From the NCBI RefSeq assembly GCF_026625705.1, contig NZ_CP113059.1:2852001-2916000 (forward strand): DNA of 64,000 bases, written 5' to 3'. Below are positions 10,714 to 20,577 of the stretch, in pieces. The stretch comes from Pedobacter sp. SL55. GTDB lineage: Bacteria; Bacteroidota; Bacteroidia; Sphingobacteriales; Sphingobacteriaceae. The position numbers and the translations under genes are program-made. The notes below the pieces were generated by a model that saw only the letters and a program-made list of their open reading frames with translations, was not told the origin of the DNA and did not search any database. Position 1 is the first letter of the stretch; every line of letters starts with the position of its first letter.

Positions 10714-11730
10714 ATGGAAGATTTAAAAGCGCTTGAAGAAAGATATACACGTCCTTCGGAAGCTCTTATAGCAGACGTAAAGAAAATTAAGGGCGATATT
10801 GTATTGCTTGGTATTGGTGGTAAAATGGGGCCAAGTATGGGCAAGTTATTGGTAGATGCTTTGCGTGAAGCAGGAATGCCTAATCGTGTAATTGGTGTAT
10901 CTCGCTTCTCTAACCAACAAGCCAAAGAAGAACTTCTGGCAGTAGGCATAGAAGTAATTGCCTGCGATTTATTAAATGATGAAGAACTTTTTGCTTTGCC
11001 AGATGCGCCAAACGTGATTTATTTGGCGGGCAACAAATTCGGTACTACTGGCAAAGAAAACTTTACTTGGGCAATGAATGCTTATTTACCGGGCAGGGTT
11101 GCAGAGAAGTACAAAAATTCTAATATTGTGGTGTTCTCTTCGGGTAACGTGTTGCCTTTTGTGCCAGTAACTTCGGGTGGCGTATCAGAAGAAACTACAC
11201 CAGAGCCAATTGGCGAGTATGCACAATCTTGTTTGGGCAGAGAACGTATTTTCGAGTATTTTGCTCATAAAAATCAAACCCCAACCTTAATTTACAGGTT
11301 AAATTACGCGGTAGATTTTAGATATGGTGTAGTGATGGAAATAGCTAAATCTATTTTAGCTGGTAAGGAAATTGATTTAAGTACCGAAAACGTAAATGTA
11401 ATTTGGCAGGGCGATGCCAACGAAATTGCCATCCGTTCGTTGTTACATTGTACGGCTCCGGCTAAAATCTTAAACGTAACCGGTCCCGAAATTCTTTCCA
11501 TCCGTTGGATTGCACAGCAGTTTGCCGACATTTTTAATATCGAGCCAAAATTTGTAAACGAACCTGTAGGTACGGCATTGTTAAATAATGCTTCAGAGTG
11601 TCATCGCATTTTTGGTTATCCAAAAGTTACCATCAGAGAAATTATAGACATTACCGCTACGTGGCTAAGCAATGGTGGCGATGAATTTGGTAAAGCAACA
11701 CATTTTCAAGAAAGAGGAGGGAAATTCTAA
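10714..11730 (+). CDS. NAD-dependent epimerase/dehydratase-family (extended SDR) protein
   Basis: This 338-residue cytoplasmic protein has an N-terminal Rossmann motif (LLGIGGKMGPSMG, about 32-43), the SDR strand ending VIYLAGNKFG (about 101-110) and a serine pair (FSSGNVLP, about 141-148). The catalytic YxxxK motif is altered: Tyr169 is followed at +4 by Cys173 (YAQSC), so the usual lysine is missing. It may bind NAD(H) and act by a different mechanism. Its stop overlaps the ATG of the lyase gene by one base (TAATG), so the two products are probably made together and act on the same metabolite. The substrate is unknown. Confidence 0.8.
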   Translation: MEDLKALEERYTRPSEALIADVKKIKGDIVLLGIGGKMGPSMGKLLVDALREAGMPNRVIGVSRFSNQQAKEELLAVGIEVIACDLLNDEELFALPDAPNVIYLAGNKFGTTGKENFTWAMNAYLPGRVAEKYKNSNIVVFSSGNVLPFVPVTSGGVSEETTPEPIGEYAQSCLGRERIFEYFAHKNQTPTLIYRLNYAVDFRYGVVMEIAKSILAGKEIDLSTENVNVIWQGDANEIAIRSLLHCTAPAKILNVTGPEILSIRWIAQQFADIFNIEPKFVNEPVGTALLNNASECHRIFGYPKVTIREIIDITATWLSNGGDEFGKATHFQERGGKF

Positions 11731-12773
11731 TGAAATTAAGTAACGAATTATATCAGCATTTACAACAGGGAACGGTAATTCCAGCGCATCCTTTGGCATT
11801 AACCTCAGAAAGAAAGATAGATGAACAAATGCAGCGCCAGTTGACCAGGTACTACATAGAAAGTGGCGCTGGCGGTATGGCGGTTGCGGTACATTCTACG
11901 CAATTCGAAATCCGTGATCCAGAAGTAAATTTGTTTGAAACCGTATTGCAATGGGCTGCCGAAGAAGTAAGCAAAGCGAATTTACAACGTCCGTTTTTAA
12001 AGGTGGCTGGTATTTGTGGTCCTACTGAACAAGCGCTTAAGGAAGCTAAAATTGCATCGGGTTTAGGCTATGATATGGGTTTGCTAAGTATGGGCGGTTT
12101 GCAAGGCTGGAGCGAAGCACAAATTTTAGATAGGGTTAGGGAAGTGGCGCAGGTTATTCCAGTATTTGGGTTTTATTTACAGCCATCGGTAGGTGGCCGT
12201 ATTTTTAGCTACGATTTTTGGCTGCAATTTGCGGAGATTGAAAACGTATTGGCCATCAAATGTGCATCGTTTAATCGCTACCAAACTTTAGATGTAGTAA
12301 GAGCAGTTTGCAACAGCAGCAGACGTGATGAAATTGCACTTTACACTGGTAATGATGATAATATTGTGGCCGATCTGTTAACTCCTTATCGTTTTACCGT
12401 AAATGGAAAGCAGGTAGAAAAGGGTTTTGTAGGTGGTTTGTTGGGTCATTGGGCAGTTTGGACACAAAAAGCAGTAACTTTAATGGAAGAGATAAAAGCT
12501 TACCGCAACAAGCCAACGGCTACCCAATTTAATGATTTGATGAGCCGTGGTGTAGAAATTACCGATGTAAATGCCGCGTTGTTCGATCCTGCAAATCATT
12601 TCCATGGTTGTATTCCGGGCATTCACGAAATGTTACGCAAGCAAGGTTTGTTAAAAGGCATTTGGTGCTTAAACCCTAACGAGCAGCTTTCTGTTGGTCA
12701 ATTAGAAGAAATTGAACGTGTGCATCAAGATTATCCACACCTAAATGATGATGAATTTGTGGGCATTTTTTAG
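11730..12773 (+). CDS. Dihydrodipicolinate synthase-family aldolase/lyase
   Basis: This is a class I aldolase TIM barrel of 347 residues. The Schiff-base lysine is Lys177 (VLAIKCAS) and the supporting tyrosine is Tyr149 (GFYLQPS), matching the spacing of the DHDPS/N-acetylneuraminate lyase family. The substrate-entry loop differs from true DapA, and the gene sits in a glycan catabolic operon, so cleavage of a 2-keto-3-deoxy sugar acid or sialic-acid-like compound is more likely than lysine biosynthesis. That role is inferred from context. The one-base overlap with the SDR-like gene suggests coupled translation. Confidence 0.82.
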   Translation: MKLSNELYQHLQQGTVIPAHPLALTSERKIDEQMQRQLTRYYIESGAGGMAVAVHSTQFEIRDPEVNLFETVLQWAAEEVSKANLQRPFLKVAGICGPTEQALKEAKIASGLGYDMGLLSMGGLQGWSEAQILDRVREVAQVIPVFGFYLQPSVGGRIFSYDFWLQFAEIENVLAIKCASFNRYQTLDVVRAVCNSSRRDEIALYTGNDDNIVADLLTPYRFTVNGKQVEKGFVGGLLGHWAVWTQKAVTLMEEIKAYRNKPTATQFNDLMSRGVEITDVNAALFDPANHFHGCIPGIHEMLRKQGLLKGIWCLNPNEQLSVGQLEEIERVHQDYPHLNDDEFVGIF

Positions 12774-12794
12774 CCAAACAAGGAGGACTTTAAG

Positions 12795-14744
12795 ATGAAG
12801 CTATTGAAATTGTTTTTCTTGCTATTCGCTTTTGCTTTTGTAAACAAGGCTACAGCGCAGCAAGATAAATTTGTAAACCATGGTCCGCAGTTAACGGCTA
12901 CCATGATACAGGGCAGTATTTTTGCAAAAGATGCCAAAGGGAATTTATTACTTTATACCGTAGTGCGTGGCGAACCTGCTCATTTACTGGCTTTCAATGT
13001 AAAAACCAAAGCTTTGGTGCTTGATGTTCCTTTGCCAAAATCTGATGGTGCTTGGGATCTGGCACAGTCTACCGATGGAATGTTGTACGTTCCGGGTGCT
13101 GGCGGGAAACTATTTAGCCATAAGCCAGGCACAAAAACCATTACCGATTTGGGTAATGCTTTGCCTAACGAAACCTATTTGTGGAATTTAACGGCTGGTA
13201 AAAATGGCGAAGTTTTCGGTGCTACTTACCCTGGTTGTAGGGTGTTCAGGTATCATCCAAAAGATGGGTTTACCGATTTGGCCAATGGCCCTTTGGTTGC
13301 TGGCGAAAATTATGTGCGTAGTCTTGCTTTCGATGCCAAACGTAATGTACTTTATGCTGGCGTAGGTTCTCATGCGCATCTCATCGCTATTAATTTAACT
13401 ACTAAAGAGAAAAAGGAGATATTGCCAGCTAAATATCAAGACAGGGAATTTGTTTACGGTTTAGAAATTGTAAAAGGCACCGATGGCCAAGACAGGTTAT
13501 TGGCGCTGCTTACTGCGGGTCAAACTACTTTGGTGTACAACCTTGCAACACAAAAAGTAGAGCAAGAAGTTGTCGATATGGACATGAAGGCAGTAGGCAC
13601 AGATGTGAAGAAATCGTTGCTATACTATACCTCAAAAGGTAATTTAAAACGTGTTGATGCAAGCAAAAATTTCAATACAGCAACTACTTTAGCCACAAAT
13701 CTTGCTGCGGCAACGGCATTTTATAACGATAACGCAGGTAATATTTACGTGTTAAACGTGAAAGGCAATTTGCTGCATTATCAAACATCAAATAAAAAAA
13801 TACAAAGTACGGCGTTAAAAATTCCGGCGCAGCCGATACCAATTAATGCCATTATGTACGGCCCTGATAAAAAAGTATGGACTGGTGGCTACTTAGCAGG
13901 TGGACATGCTACATTTGACCCTGCAACTAATAAAAACACCAAATATGCAGGCTTAGACCAAACCGAAGGAATGGCTTTTATGGGTAATAAAATCTATTAT
14001 GGCATTTATCCCAAAGGTAAATTTTATACTTATGAGGTATCGCAACCTTGGAACATTGCTAAAAACAATCCCGAACTTATTTTTGAAGAAAAAGACCAAA
14101 GCCGTTCGTTTGCAGTACATCCTTTGCCAGAGTTGCAGAAGGTTTATTTTGGTACCGTACCAGAATATGGCAAATTGGGCGGTGTGTTAGCCATGTACGA
14201 TGAGGCTAACAAAAAACACACTTCTTTTGGAGAGGTGTTGGCAAAGCAATCGGTGGTAAGTTTGGCCAGTAAAGGCGATGTGTTGATATTGGGTGGATCT
14301 ATTTCTGGTGGTTTGGGTGTAAAGCCAACACTTAAAGAAGCAGAGCTGATGTTTTGGGATCTAAAGACCAACCAATCCATAACTAAATTGGTGCCAGTAA
14401 GCGGTGCGGCTGCCATCACTTGCCTGATCAACGGTCCCGATGGAAATATTTGGGGTATTGCCGATGGACATTTATTCATTTTAGATGTGGCACAACAAAA
14501 AGTACTGTCTGTACAAAAATTGTACGATTATCCTCCGTTTGGTAGCCACATTTGGCGCAGTGCTTTTCTGGCTATTCATCCCTCTGGAGATATTTATGGA
14601 ACGGATAATGGAAAACTTTTTAAAATAAACCCTTCTACTAAAAAAGTTGTATTTTTAGCGGAAAACGCAGGTTTGATGGTGATGGATCCAAGTGGAAAAA
14701 TCTATTTTAAACGTGGTACGGAACTATGGTCTTATACGCCGTAA
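12795..14744 (+). CDS. Secreted beta-propeller protein of unknown function
   Basis: This 649-residue protein has a signal peptide (about 1-21, ending NKATA) and repeating blades of about 45-60 residues (DGAWDLAQSTDGMLYVPG, NETYLWNLTAGKNGEVFG, GPDGNIWGIADGHLF), like SMP-30/Vgb-type propellers. I see no catalytic motif. It follows the lyase by 21 bases behind a strong AGGAGG-type site and precedes the GH20 gene, so it belongs to the operon. It could be a periplasmic lactonase-like enzyme or a glycan-binding protein; the sequence does not decide. Confidence 0.7.
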   Translation: MKLLKLFFLLFAFAFVNKATAQQDKFVNHGPQLTATMIQGSIFAKDAKGNLLLYTVVRGEPAHLLAFNVKTKALVLDVPLPKSDGAWDLAQSTDGMLYVPGAGGKLFSHKPGTKTITDLGNALPNETYLWNLTAGKNGEVFGATYPGCRVFRYHPKDGFTDLANGPLVAGENYVRSLAFDAKRNVLYAGVGSHAHLIAINLTTKEKKEILPAKYQDREFVYGLEIVKGTDGQDRLLALLTAGQTTLVYNLATQKVEQEVVDMDMKAVGTDVKKSLLYYTSKGNLKRVDASKNFNTATTLATNLAAATAFYNDNAGNIYVLNVKGNLLHYQTSNKKIQSTALKIPAQPIPINAIMYGPDKKVWTGGYLAGGHATFDPATNKNTKYAGLDQTEGMAFMGNKIYYGIYPKGKFYTYEVSQPWNIAKNNPELIFEEKDQSRSFAVHPLPELQKVYFGTVPEYGKLGGVLAMYDEANKKHTSFGEVLAKQSVVSLASKGDVLILGGSISGGLGVKPTLKEAELMFWDLKTNQSITKLVPVSGAAAITCLINGPDGNIWGIADGHLFILDVAQQKVLSVQKLYDYPPFGSHIWRSAFLAIHPSGDIYGTDNGKLFKINPSTKKVVFLAENAGLMVMDPSGKIYFKRGTELWSYTP

Positions 14745-14755
14745 TTTAGATTGAT

Positions 14756-17293
14756 ATGAAAAGATTATTTTTAATGCTGTTGATAACCGTTACAGCATCG
14801 TGTTTTGCAAATGCTCAGCAAACGCAATTACTACAAAAAATTAGCGTCGAATGGCAGCTACAGCAAAACGATTACCCACAAAAAGGGCAATTTACGGCCG
14901 CGTTCGTTTTTAAAAACAACAGTAATGGCACTGTAAATTTGCAAGATTGGGAATTATTCTTTTCGTACCCAAGAGAAATTATGTCGATTACTACGGCAAA
15001 TGCAAATGCCAAAGCACATGGTGGTGAGTTTAGGCAATTGAATTTCATTAACGGTAAAGCAACACTTGCTGCGGGTAAAAGTTTAACGGTAAGTTATGTG
15101 GCCAAAGGTAAATCTATGAACCTTACCGATGCGCCAAGTGGCTTATATTGGGTGGCGAAAAATAATGCGCAAACTATCGTTAACATCACAGATTTAAAAA
15201 TCAATTTAGGCGAAAAGCACGAGCAAACGTTAATGAAGCAAGTAGCAGCATCGGCTTTTGCTAAAAATGCGAGTGTATCGGCTTTGCCAGCTAACCAAGT
15301 AGTTAAAATATTACCAAAACCAGTAAGTTATAAAGAAAATGCAGGTACGTTCAATTTATCTGCTGTCACAAAATTAGTTTTTGATTCAGTTTTTGCTCAA
15401 GAAGCAGCGTTATTTAACCAAGAGTTAAAAGCGCTGCTGGGCAAAACAGTAACCGAAGCTACTTCAGCACAAAGTAATTATATCCAGTTAAAGTTAGTGC
15501 GAGGCCTAGCCACAGAACATTACCAGCTCTCGGTAAGCAAAGATAGGGTACTGATTTCAGCTTCTTCTGCTTCGGGAATTTTCTACGGCTTGCAGTCGCT
15601 AAAAATGCTGATGCCGCCAACAACTTGGGCAAAAAAGCAGCAGCAAATTAGTATCCAAACAGCAGAAGTTGAAGATGCACCAAGGTTTGCTTATCGCTCG
15701 TTTATGTTAGATGTAGCTAGGAATTTTCAAAGCAAAGCTGAAATCTTAAAGCTCTTAGATCTTTTGGCGCTCTATAAAATCAACACCTTTCATTTTCATT
15801 TAAATGATGATGAAGGTTGGAGAATAGAGATTAAAGATTTGCCAGAACTTACTCAAGTAGGCGGAAGAAGAGGACATACCTTAAACGATGCAGATAACCT
15901 CAAACCTGCCTACGGTTCTGGACCAGATGTGGCAAAAGCACCTGGCAGCGGTTATTATACGCAGCAAGATTTTATCGAGATTTTGAAGTATGCCAAGCAG
16001 CGCCACATCACGGTAATTCCAGAATTGGAAACTCCTGGACATGCCAGAGCGGCCATTAAAGCAATGGATAACAGATACCGTAGCTTAATGAGCCAAGGTA
16101 AGCCCGATGCAGCTCGCCAATATTTACTGCGTGATACGCTAGATCAATCGGTTTACCGCTCTGTACAGGGTTTTAACGATAATGTAATGAATATCGCTTT
16201 ACCATCAACTTATAATTTTATCAGTAAAGTAGTAGACGAAATGGCTGAAATGTACCGTTTGGCTGGTGCTACGTTAAAAACTGTGCATTTAGGGGGCGAT
16301 GAAGTACCGAAGGGGGTTTGGGAAAAATCGCCTGCTATTGCCAAATTGATGCAGCAAGAAAAGATTGCTACTTACGATGATCTTTGGTACTATTACATCG
16401 GCAAGGCTAGCAAGTTGTTAAAAGCTAAAAACTTGCAGATGGCAGGTTGGGAAGAAATCGCCATGCGAAAAGTGAACACGGCAGATGGCAAATCAACCTA
16501 CATTGCTAATCCAGATTTTGTGAACGAAAACTTCCAGGTTTATGTGTGGAACAACGTTTGGGGCGGTGGTAACGATGATCTTTCTTACCGTTTGGCCAAT
16601 GCAGGTTACAACGTTGTATTATCGGCAGTAACTAATTATTACTTCGATTTGGCTTACAACCAAAGTGCAAACGAGCCTGGCCTTTATTGGGGCGGCTATG
16701 TAGATACAGACAAGGCCTTTTATTTCTCTCCATTTGATTATTACAAAACCGCCACCGAAGATGCCAGTGGAAAAGCACTAACTAAAGGTGTTTTTAATGG
16801 GAAAGAAAGATTAACCGAAAAAGGTAAACAGCATATTGTGGGCATACAGAGCCAACTTTGGTCTGAAAAGGTAGTCGGAGCAGCTGCCATGGAATATATA
16901 TTGCTGCCAAAATTGCTAGGCTATGCAGAGCGAGCTTGGACAGCAGAACCTGCATGGTCTACAGAAACGGATAGTGTTAAATCGTGGTCGTACTATGTAA
17001 AAGATTGGAATCAATTTGCTAATTTGTTGGGGCAAAGAGAATTACCACGACTTCTTTATTATGCTGATGGTTTTAAATTTCGTGTACCACCTCCGGGAGT
17101 TGTTGTAAAAGATGGTAAAGTGAGTGCAAACGTGCAATTTCCAGGTTTAATTGTTAAATATACCACAAATGGTAGCGAACCTACCTTGCGAAGTAAAACC
17201 TACACAGCGCCAGTACAACAACCTTTAGAAATAAAATTGAAAGTTTTTGTGGGAGAATTGGGTAGCAAAACAGTTTCTATAAAAAGGCAATAA
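14756..17293 (+). CDS. GH20 beta-N-acetylhexosaminidase
   Basis: This 845-residue secreted enzyme removes terminal GlcNAc or GalNAc from glycans. After a signal peptide (about 1-21) come a CHB_HEX carbohydrate-binding domain (about 25-150), the GH20b alpha/beta domain (about 185-310), the catalytic barrel (from YRSFMLDVARNF through FHFHLNDDEGWRIE) and a C-terminal domain with the TTNGSEPTLRS loop. The catalytic pair is Asp515-Glu516 (HLGGDEVP), as needed for substrate-assisted catalysis. The gene is intact and sits at the end of the uptake locus. It is the clearest clue that the substrate contains N-acetylhexosamine. Confidence 0.95.
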   Translation: MKRLFLMLLITVTASCFANAQQTQLLQKISVEWQLQQNDYPQKGQFTAAFVFKNNSNGTVNLQDWELFFSYPREIMSITTANANAKAHGGEFRQLNFINGKATLAAGKSLTVSYVAKGKSMNLTDAPSGLYWVAKNNAQTIVNITDLKINLGEKHEQTLMKQVAASAFAKNASVSALPANQVVKILPKPVSYKENAGTFNLSAVTKLVFDSVFAQEAALFNQELKALLGKTVTEATSAQSNYIQLKLVRGLATEHYQLSVSKDRVLISASSASGIFYGLQSLKMLMPPTTWAKKQQQISIQTAEVEDAPRFAYRSFMLDVARNFQSKAEILKLLDLLALYKINTFHFHLNDDEGWRIEIKDLPELTQVGGRRGHTLNDADNLKPAYGSGPDVAKAPGSGYYTQQDFIEILKYAKQRHITVIPELETPGHARAAIKAMDNRYRSLMSQGKPDAARQYLLRDTLDQSVYRSVQGFNDNVMNIALPSTYNFISKVVDEMAEMYRLAGATLKTVHLGGDEVPKGVWEKSPAIAKLMQQEKIATYDDLWYYYIGKASKLLKAKNLQMAGWEEIAMRKVNTADGKSTYIANPDFVNENFQVYVWNNVWGGGNDDLSYRLANAGYNVVLSAVTNYYFDLAYNQSANEPGLYWGGYVDTDKAFYFSPFDYYKTATEDASGKALTKGVFNGKERLTEKGKQHIVGIQSQLWSEKVVGAAAMEYILLPKLLGYAERAWTAEPAWSTETDSVKSWSYYVKDWNQFANLLGQRELPRLLYYADGFKFRVPPPGVVVKDGKVSANVQFPGLIVKYTTNGSEPTLRSKTYTAPVQQPLEIKLKVFVGELGSKTVSIKRQ

Positions 17294-17297
17294 TACT

Positions 17298-18286
17298 TTG
17301 AAGTTAAATCGGAGAAATTTTATACATACCATTACCTTGGCAAGCGCAGCTATTGCATTGCCAAGGTTTGCTTTTGGCCAACAACCTGTACAAAAACGTG
17401 TAGGAATTATCGGTTTAGATACCAGCCATAGCTTAGCATTTACCAAACTATTAAACGCCGAAAACCCAGACCCATTGCTAGCTGGCTATCGGGTAGTGGC
17501 CGCCTATCCTTATGGCAGCAAAGATTTAGCATTAAGCAAAGAACGCATTCCTAAGCAAATTGTAGAAATACAGCAATTTGGCGTTAAAATATCCGCCAGT
17601 ATAGCCCAATTATTAACTGAAGTAGATGTAGTATTGTTAGAAACAAACGACGGGCGCTTACATTTATCGCAAGCTTTAGAAGTAATTAAAGCTGGCAAGC
17701 CACTGTTTATCGATAAGCCTTTGGCCGCATCCTTAAAAGATGCAAAGGCGATATTTGAGGCAGCAACAAAGCACAATGTTCCTGTTTTTTCGGGTTCTTC
17801 GCTTCGTTTTATGGAAAATGTAGTGGCCGTACGTTCGGGCAAACACGGGCAGGTTTTAGGGGCAGATACTTTTAGTCCGGCCACGATAGAGCCAACACAT
17901 CCTGATTTGTTTTGGTATGGAATACATGGAGTAGAAACCTTGTTTGCCGTAATGGGGCCAGATTGTGTATCGGTTAGCCGAATGTATACCGATGGTACTG
18001 ATTTGGTGGTAGGTAAATGGAAAGATGGCCGTGTGGGTACGTTTAGAGGTACAAGAACGGGTAAAGCCGATTTTGGTGGCACTTGTTTTACAGAAAGCGG
18101 AACTTTTCAATTAGGGCCTTATTTAGGTTATCAACCTTTGCTAGTAGAAATCATTAAGTTTTTTAATACTAAGATAGCACCGGCGAAAGTGCTAGGGAAA
18201 CCTTGTCGATTTTAGCGTTTATGGAAGCAGCAGACGAAAGTAAACGTAGGCGAGGAAAGACAATTAAACTCAAACCAATCTATTAA
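17298..18286 (+). CDS. Gfo/Idh/MocA-family oxidoreductase with Tat-type signal (frameshifted)
   Basis: This protein should use NAD(P) to oxidise or reduce a sugar derivative. The start is TTG at 17298, four bases after the GH20 stop. The N-terminus NRRNFIHTITLASAAIALPRFAFG is a twin-arginine export signal, followed by the Rossmann entry VGIIGLDTSHS and the conserved DKPLAAS motif that carries the catalytic-lysine region. The frame breaks at the GGG run 18195-18197. With one more G, the sequence continues VLGETLSILAFMEAADES, the normal family ending, to a TAA at 18284-18286. It is the last gene of the utilisation locus. Confidence 0.85.
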
Positions 18287-18416
18287 TTTGTTTTAATTAA
18301 ATGCATTAACAAGATTTTAGTTTTCGGTTTTACTCAAAAAAGTTGTAAGACTGTAGTTAAAATTCGTATATAATTAACTAAAATTCAAATCATAACTCAA
18401 ATTAACATTTCAAAAC

Positions 18417-19808
18417 ATGAAAAAATTTTTATCTTTTTTAGCGCTTTTATTTGTTGGCTTTATGCCAATTGCCATACAAGCACAAACAGTTAGTACCTTT
18501 GTTAGTAGTGGTTTAAATAAACCTGCTGGTTTAGCTACAGATGCTGCTGGAAATATCTACGTTGCAGATGAACAAGGCAACCAAGTTTTAAAATATACGC
18601 CGTTGGGCGTGAAAACGGTAGTTGCAAGCCCTGTTGGTGGCTATCAACTACCAAATGGGGTAGCTGTTGATGCCGACAATAATATTTATGTTTCTACTAA
18701 TCATTTCGACCAGCATACGGTTTTTAAAGTTACACCTGCAAATGTGGTAACTGAGGTGGAGCCTGGGCTTATTTCTGGACCTGTAGGCGTGGCTGTTGAC
18801 GGAGATAATAACTTATACGTAGCTGATTTCAATGTAAATACAGTGCGTAAAATAACTCCTGCCGGTGTAGCAAGTGTATTTACCACTCAAGTAGAATTTC
18901 CGGTTGCCTTAACGGTTGATGGTAGCGGAAATGTTTATGTTATAGGTGGAAATGACAGCGAAGTTCACAAGTTTAATGCTGCAGGAACATTGCTCACTTC
19001 TTTTAACGGTTTCAATTACCCATCTGGAATAGCTGTTGATGCCAGCGACAATGTGTTTGTAGCTGATACTTATGGACATAGAATAGCTAAAATAACACCT
19101 GCGGGCGTGGTAACTAATTACGCTGGCTCAGAAGGGATAGCCGACCATGTAGATGGACCTTTAGCAGACGCTTATTTTACCGAACCTTTCGGCATTGCTA
19201 TTGATGCTAACGATCAAATCTATATCTCAGAATTTTCGCCCAACCAAATTCGTAAAATTACACCTGCCACTTTGCCTGTAACGCTAATTAGTTATACCGC
19301 CCAAGTAGAGGATAATTACACATTGCTAAAGTGGAGAACCGAAAGTGAGCAAAACAACAAGCAATTTATCATTTATCGCAGTGGCGATGATAAAGATTTT
19401 AAAGAGTTGAAAAGGATGGATGTAGTTTTAAATTCTAGCAATATAAAGAACTATAGTTATACTGATAAAACTCCTTTAAATGGCAATAATTATTATAAGT
19501 TAGTGCAGTTAGATGCAGATGGAAAAGTAAATGAACTAGGTGTAAGGGTTATCGCTTTTAATTTGAATACCGAAAGTGTAAAACTTTATCCTAATCCTAC
19601 TGCCAATAAGGCCATTGTAACTTTTATGGCTAGTAAATATTTAACGGCCTCTATTAGCGATATCAACGGTAGGATACTTCAAACACAGAACTTAGCAGCC
19701 CAACAAACTGAAGTGGAGATAGATTTATCTTCATTTCCTAAAGGCCTGTACTTTGTAAAGCTTAGCGGTGCCAATGGTACTTTAACCTCTAAATTGGTAA
19801 AAAAATAA
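18417..19808 (+). CDS. NHL-repeat protein with T9SS type A sorting domain
   Basis: A signal peptide (about 1-23, ending AIQAQ) leads into an NHL/SMP-30-like propeller with repeats of the form GVAVDADNNIYV and KITPAGV (about 25-285). A fibronectin-like linker follows (LISYTAQVEDNYTLLKWRTESE), then a C-terminal sorting domain with LYPNP at about 390 and the closing GLYFVKLSGANG...KLVKK. Proteins of this type are exported by the type IX secretion system and anchored or released at the surface. It is transcribed alone, with a clear terminator behind it. What the propeller binds is unknown. Confidence 0.9.
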   Translation: MKKFLSFLALLFVGFMPIAIQAQTVSTFVSSGLNKPAGLATDAAGNIYVADEQGNQVLKYTPLGVKTVVASPVGGYQLPNGVAVDADNNIYVSTNHFDQHTVFKVTPANVVTEVEPGLISGPVGVAVDGDNNLYVADFNVNTVRKITPAGVASVFTTQVEFPVALTVDGSGNVYVIGGNDSEVHKFNAAGTLLTSFNGFNYPSGIAVDASDNVFVADTYGHRIAKITPAGVVTNYAGSEGIADHVDGPLADAYFTEPFGIAIDANDQIYISEFSPNQIRKITPATLPVTLISYTAQVEDNYTLLKWRTESEQNNKQFIIYRSGDDKDFKELKRMDVVLNSSNIKNYSYTDKTPLNGNNYYKLVQLDADGKVNELGVRVIAFNLNTESVKLYPNPTANKAIVTFMASKYLTASISDINGRILQTQNLAAQQTEVEIDLSSFPKGLYFVKLSGANGTLTSKLVKK

Positions 19809-19819
19809 ATACCACCTAC

Positions 19820-19885
19820 TTGTTCAAATGTTTGTTAAACCATTTGAACAAGTTAACACCTTGCTTATTGCGAGGTGTTTTTTTT
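19820..19885 (+). terminator. Tandem hairpins ending in a rho-independent terminator
   Basis: The first hairpin pairs TTGTTCAAATG (19820-19830) with CATTTGAACAA (19841-19851), a perfect 11-bp stem. The second pairs AACACCT (19855-19861) with AGGTGTT, followed by a run of T to about 19885, a standard intrinsic terminator for the NHL-protein gene. The first hairpin has no T-run and may protect the 3' end of the mRNA. Confidence 0.8.
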
Positions 19886-20111
19886 GTATCTGTAATAAGA
19901 GCTTTCAGCTTTCCACTTTCTTTTATTAGTTTTGAGGATTGGATAATAGGGCGATATTTCAAGGCTTTTGGGTTGTAAAAGTGAAAGATCATCCCCTTAA
20001 ATACAGATAAGGCACTGTTTCGAGAACACCGAATTTTGTCGCCACATCTGTCGCCAACCTCAATTTTGAGGATAAAATATGTTCTAAAGCACCTTTAAAC
20101 GAAGATAAAAC
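19886..20111. other. Intergenic region before EVE gene
   Basis: Nothing coding is seen here. Two near-identical short stretches (tgtcgccaca, tgtcgccaac) at about 20037-20056 form a small direct repeat upstream of the EVE gene; the function is unknown. Confidence 0.4.
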
Positions 20112-20516
20112 ATGAACCATTGGTTAGTCAAATCAGAACCTTTTAAATACAGCTGGGATAAATTTAATGAAGATGGTCGCACTTTTTGGGATGGTGTGCG
20201 TAATTACCAAGCACGTAACAACCTAAAAGCCATGAAAGAGGGAGATTTAGTGCTTTTTTATCACAGTAACGAGGGTAAACACGTTGTGGGCGTGGCCAAA
20301 GTGGTTAAAGAATTTTACCAAGATCCGACTACACCAGACCCTAATTGGGTGGTGGTAGACTTAGTTCCGGTAGAAACTTTGAAAAATCCAGTAACTTTAG
20401 AGCAGATTAAGGCAGAAGAGACTTTGAAAGATATTTCTTTGGTGCGCCAAGGCCGTTTATCGGTAATGCCGCTTAAAGCAACCGAGTTCGATAAGATCTT
20501 GGAAATGGGCAGCTAA
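20112..20516 (+). CDS. EVE-domain protein
   Basis: This 134-residue protein is a single EVE domain from end to end, starting NHWLVKSEPFKYSWDKF and containing the conserved WDGVRNYQARN and GDLVLFYHS motifs. EVE domains belong to the PUA-like fold and bind modified bases in nucleic acids. Stand-alone bacterial copies are common, usually of unknown target. It lies between unrelated genes with no defence neighbours, so I read it as a housekeeping-type copy. Confidence 0.9.
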   Translation: MNHWLVKSEPFKYSWDKFNEDGRTFWDGVRNYQARNNLKAMKEGDLVLFYHSNEGKHVVGVAKVVKEFYQDPTTPDPNWVVVDLVPVETLKNPVTLEQIKAEETLKDISLVRQGRLSVMPLKATEFDKILEMGS

Positions 20517-20577
20517 AATCCAAATCTTGTGATTATAATGCTAAAAACTTCCTCAGTTTTTGTATAATTTCGTTGTT

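Noticed and set aside
17510..18082. Open frame on the minus strand within the Tat-type Gfo/Idh/MocA gene
   Set aside because: The plus-strand gene has firm family motifs; the minus frame looks like a shadow.
20112..20516. EVE protein as part of a modified-base restriction or defence system
   Set aside because: No McrB-, nuclease- or helicase-type partner is adjacent, and the protein is a bare EVE domain.
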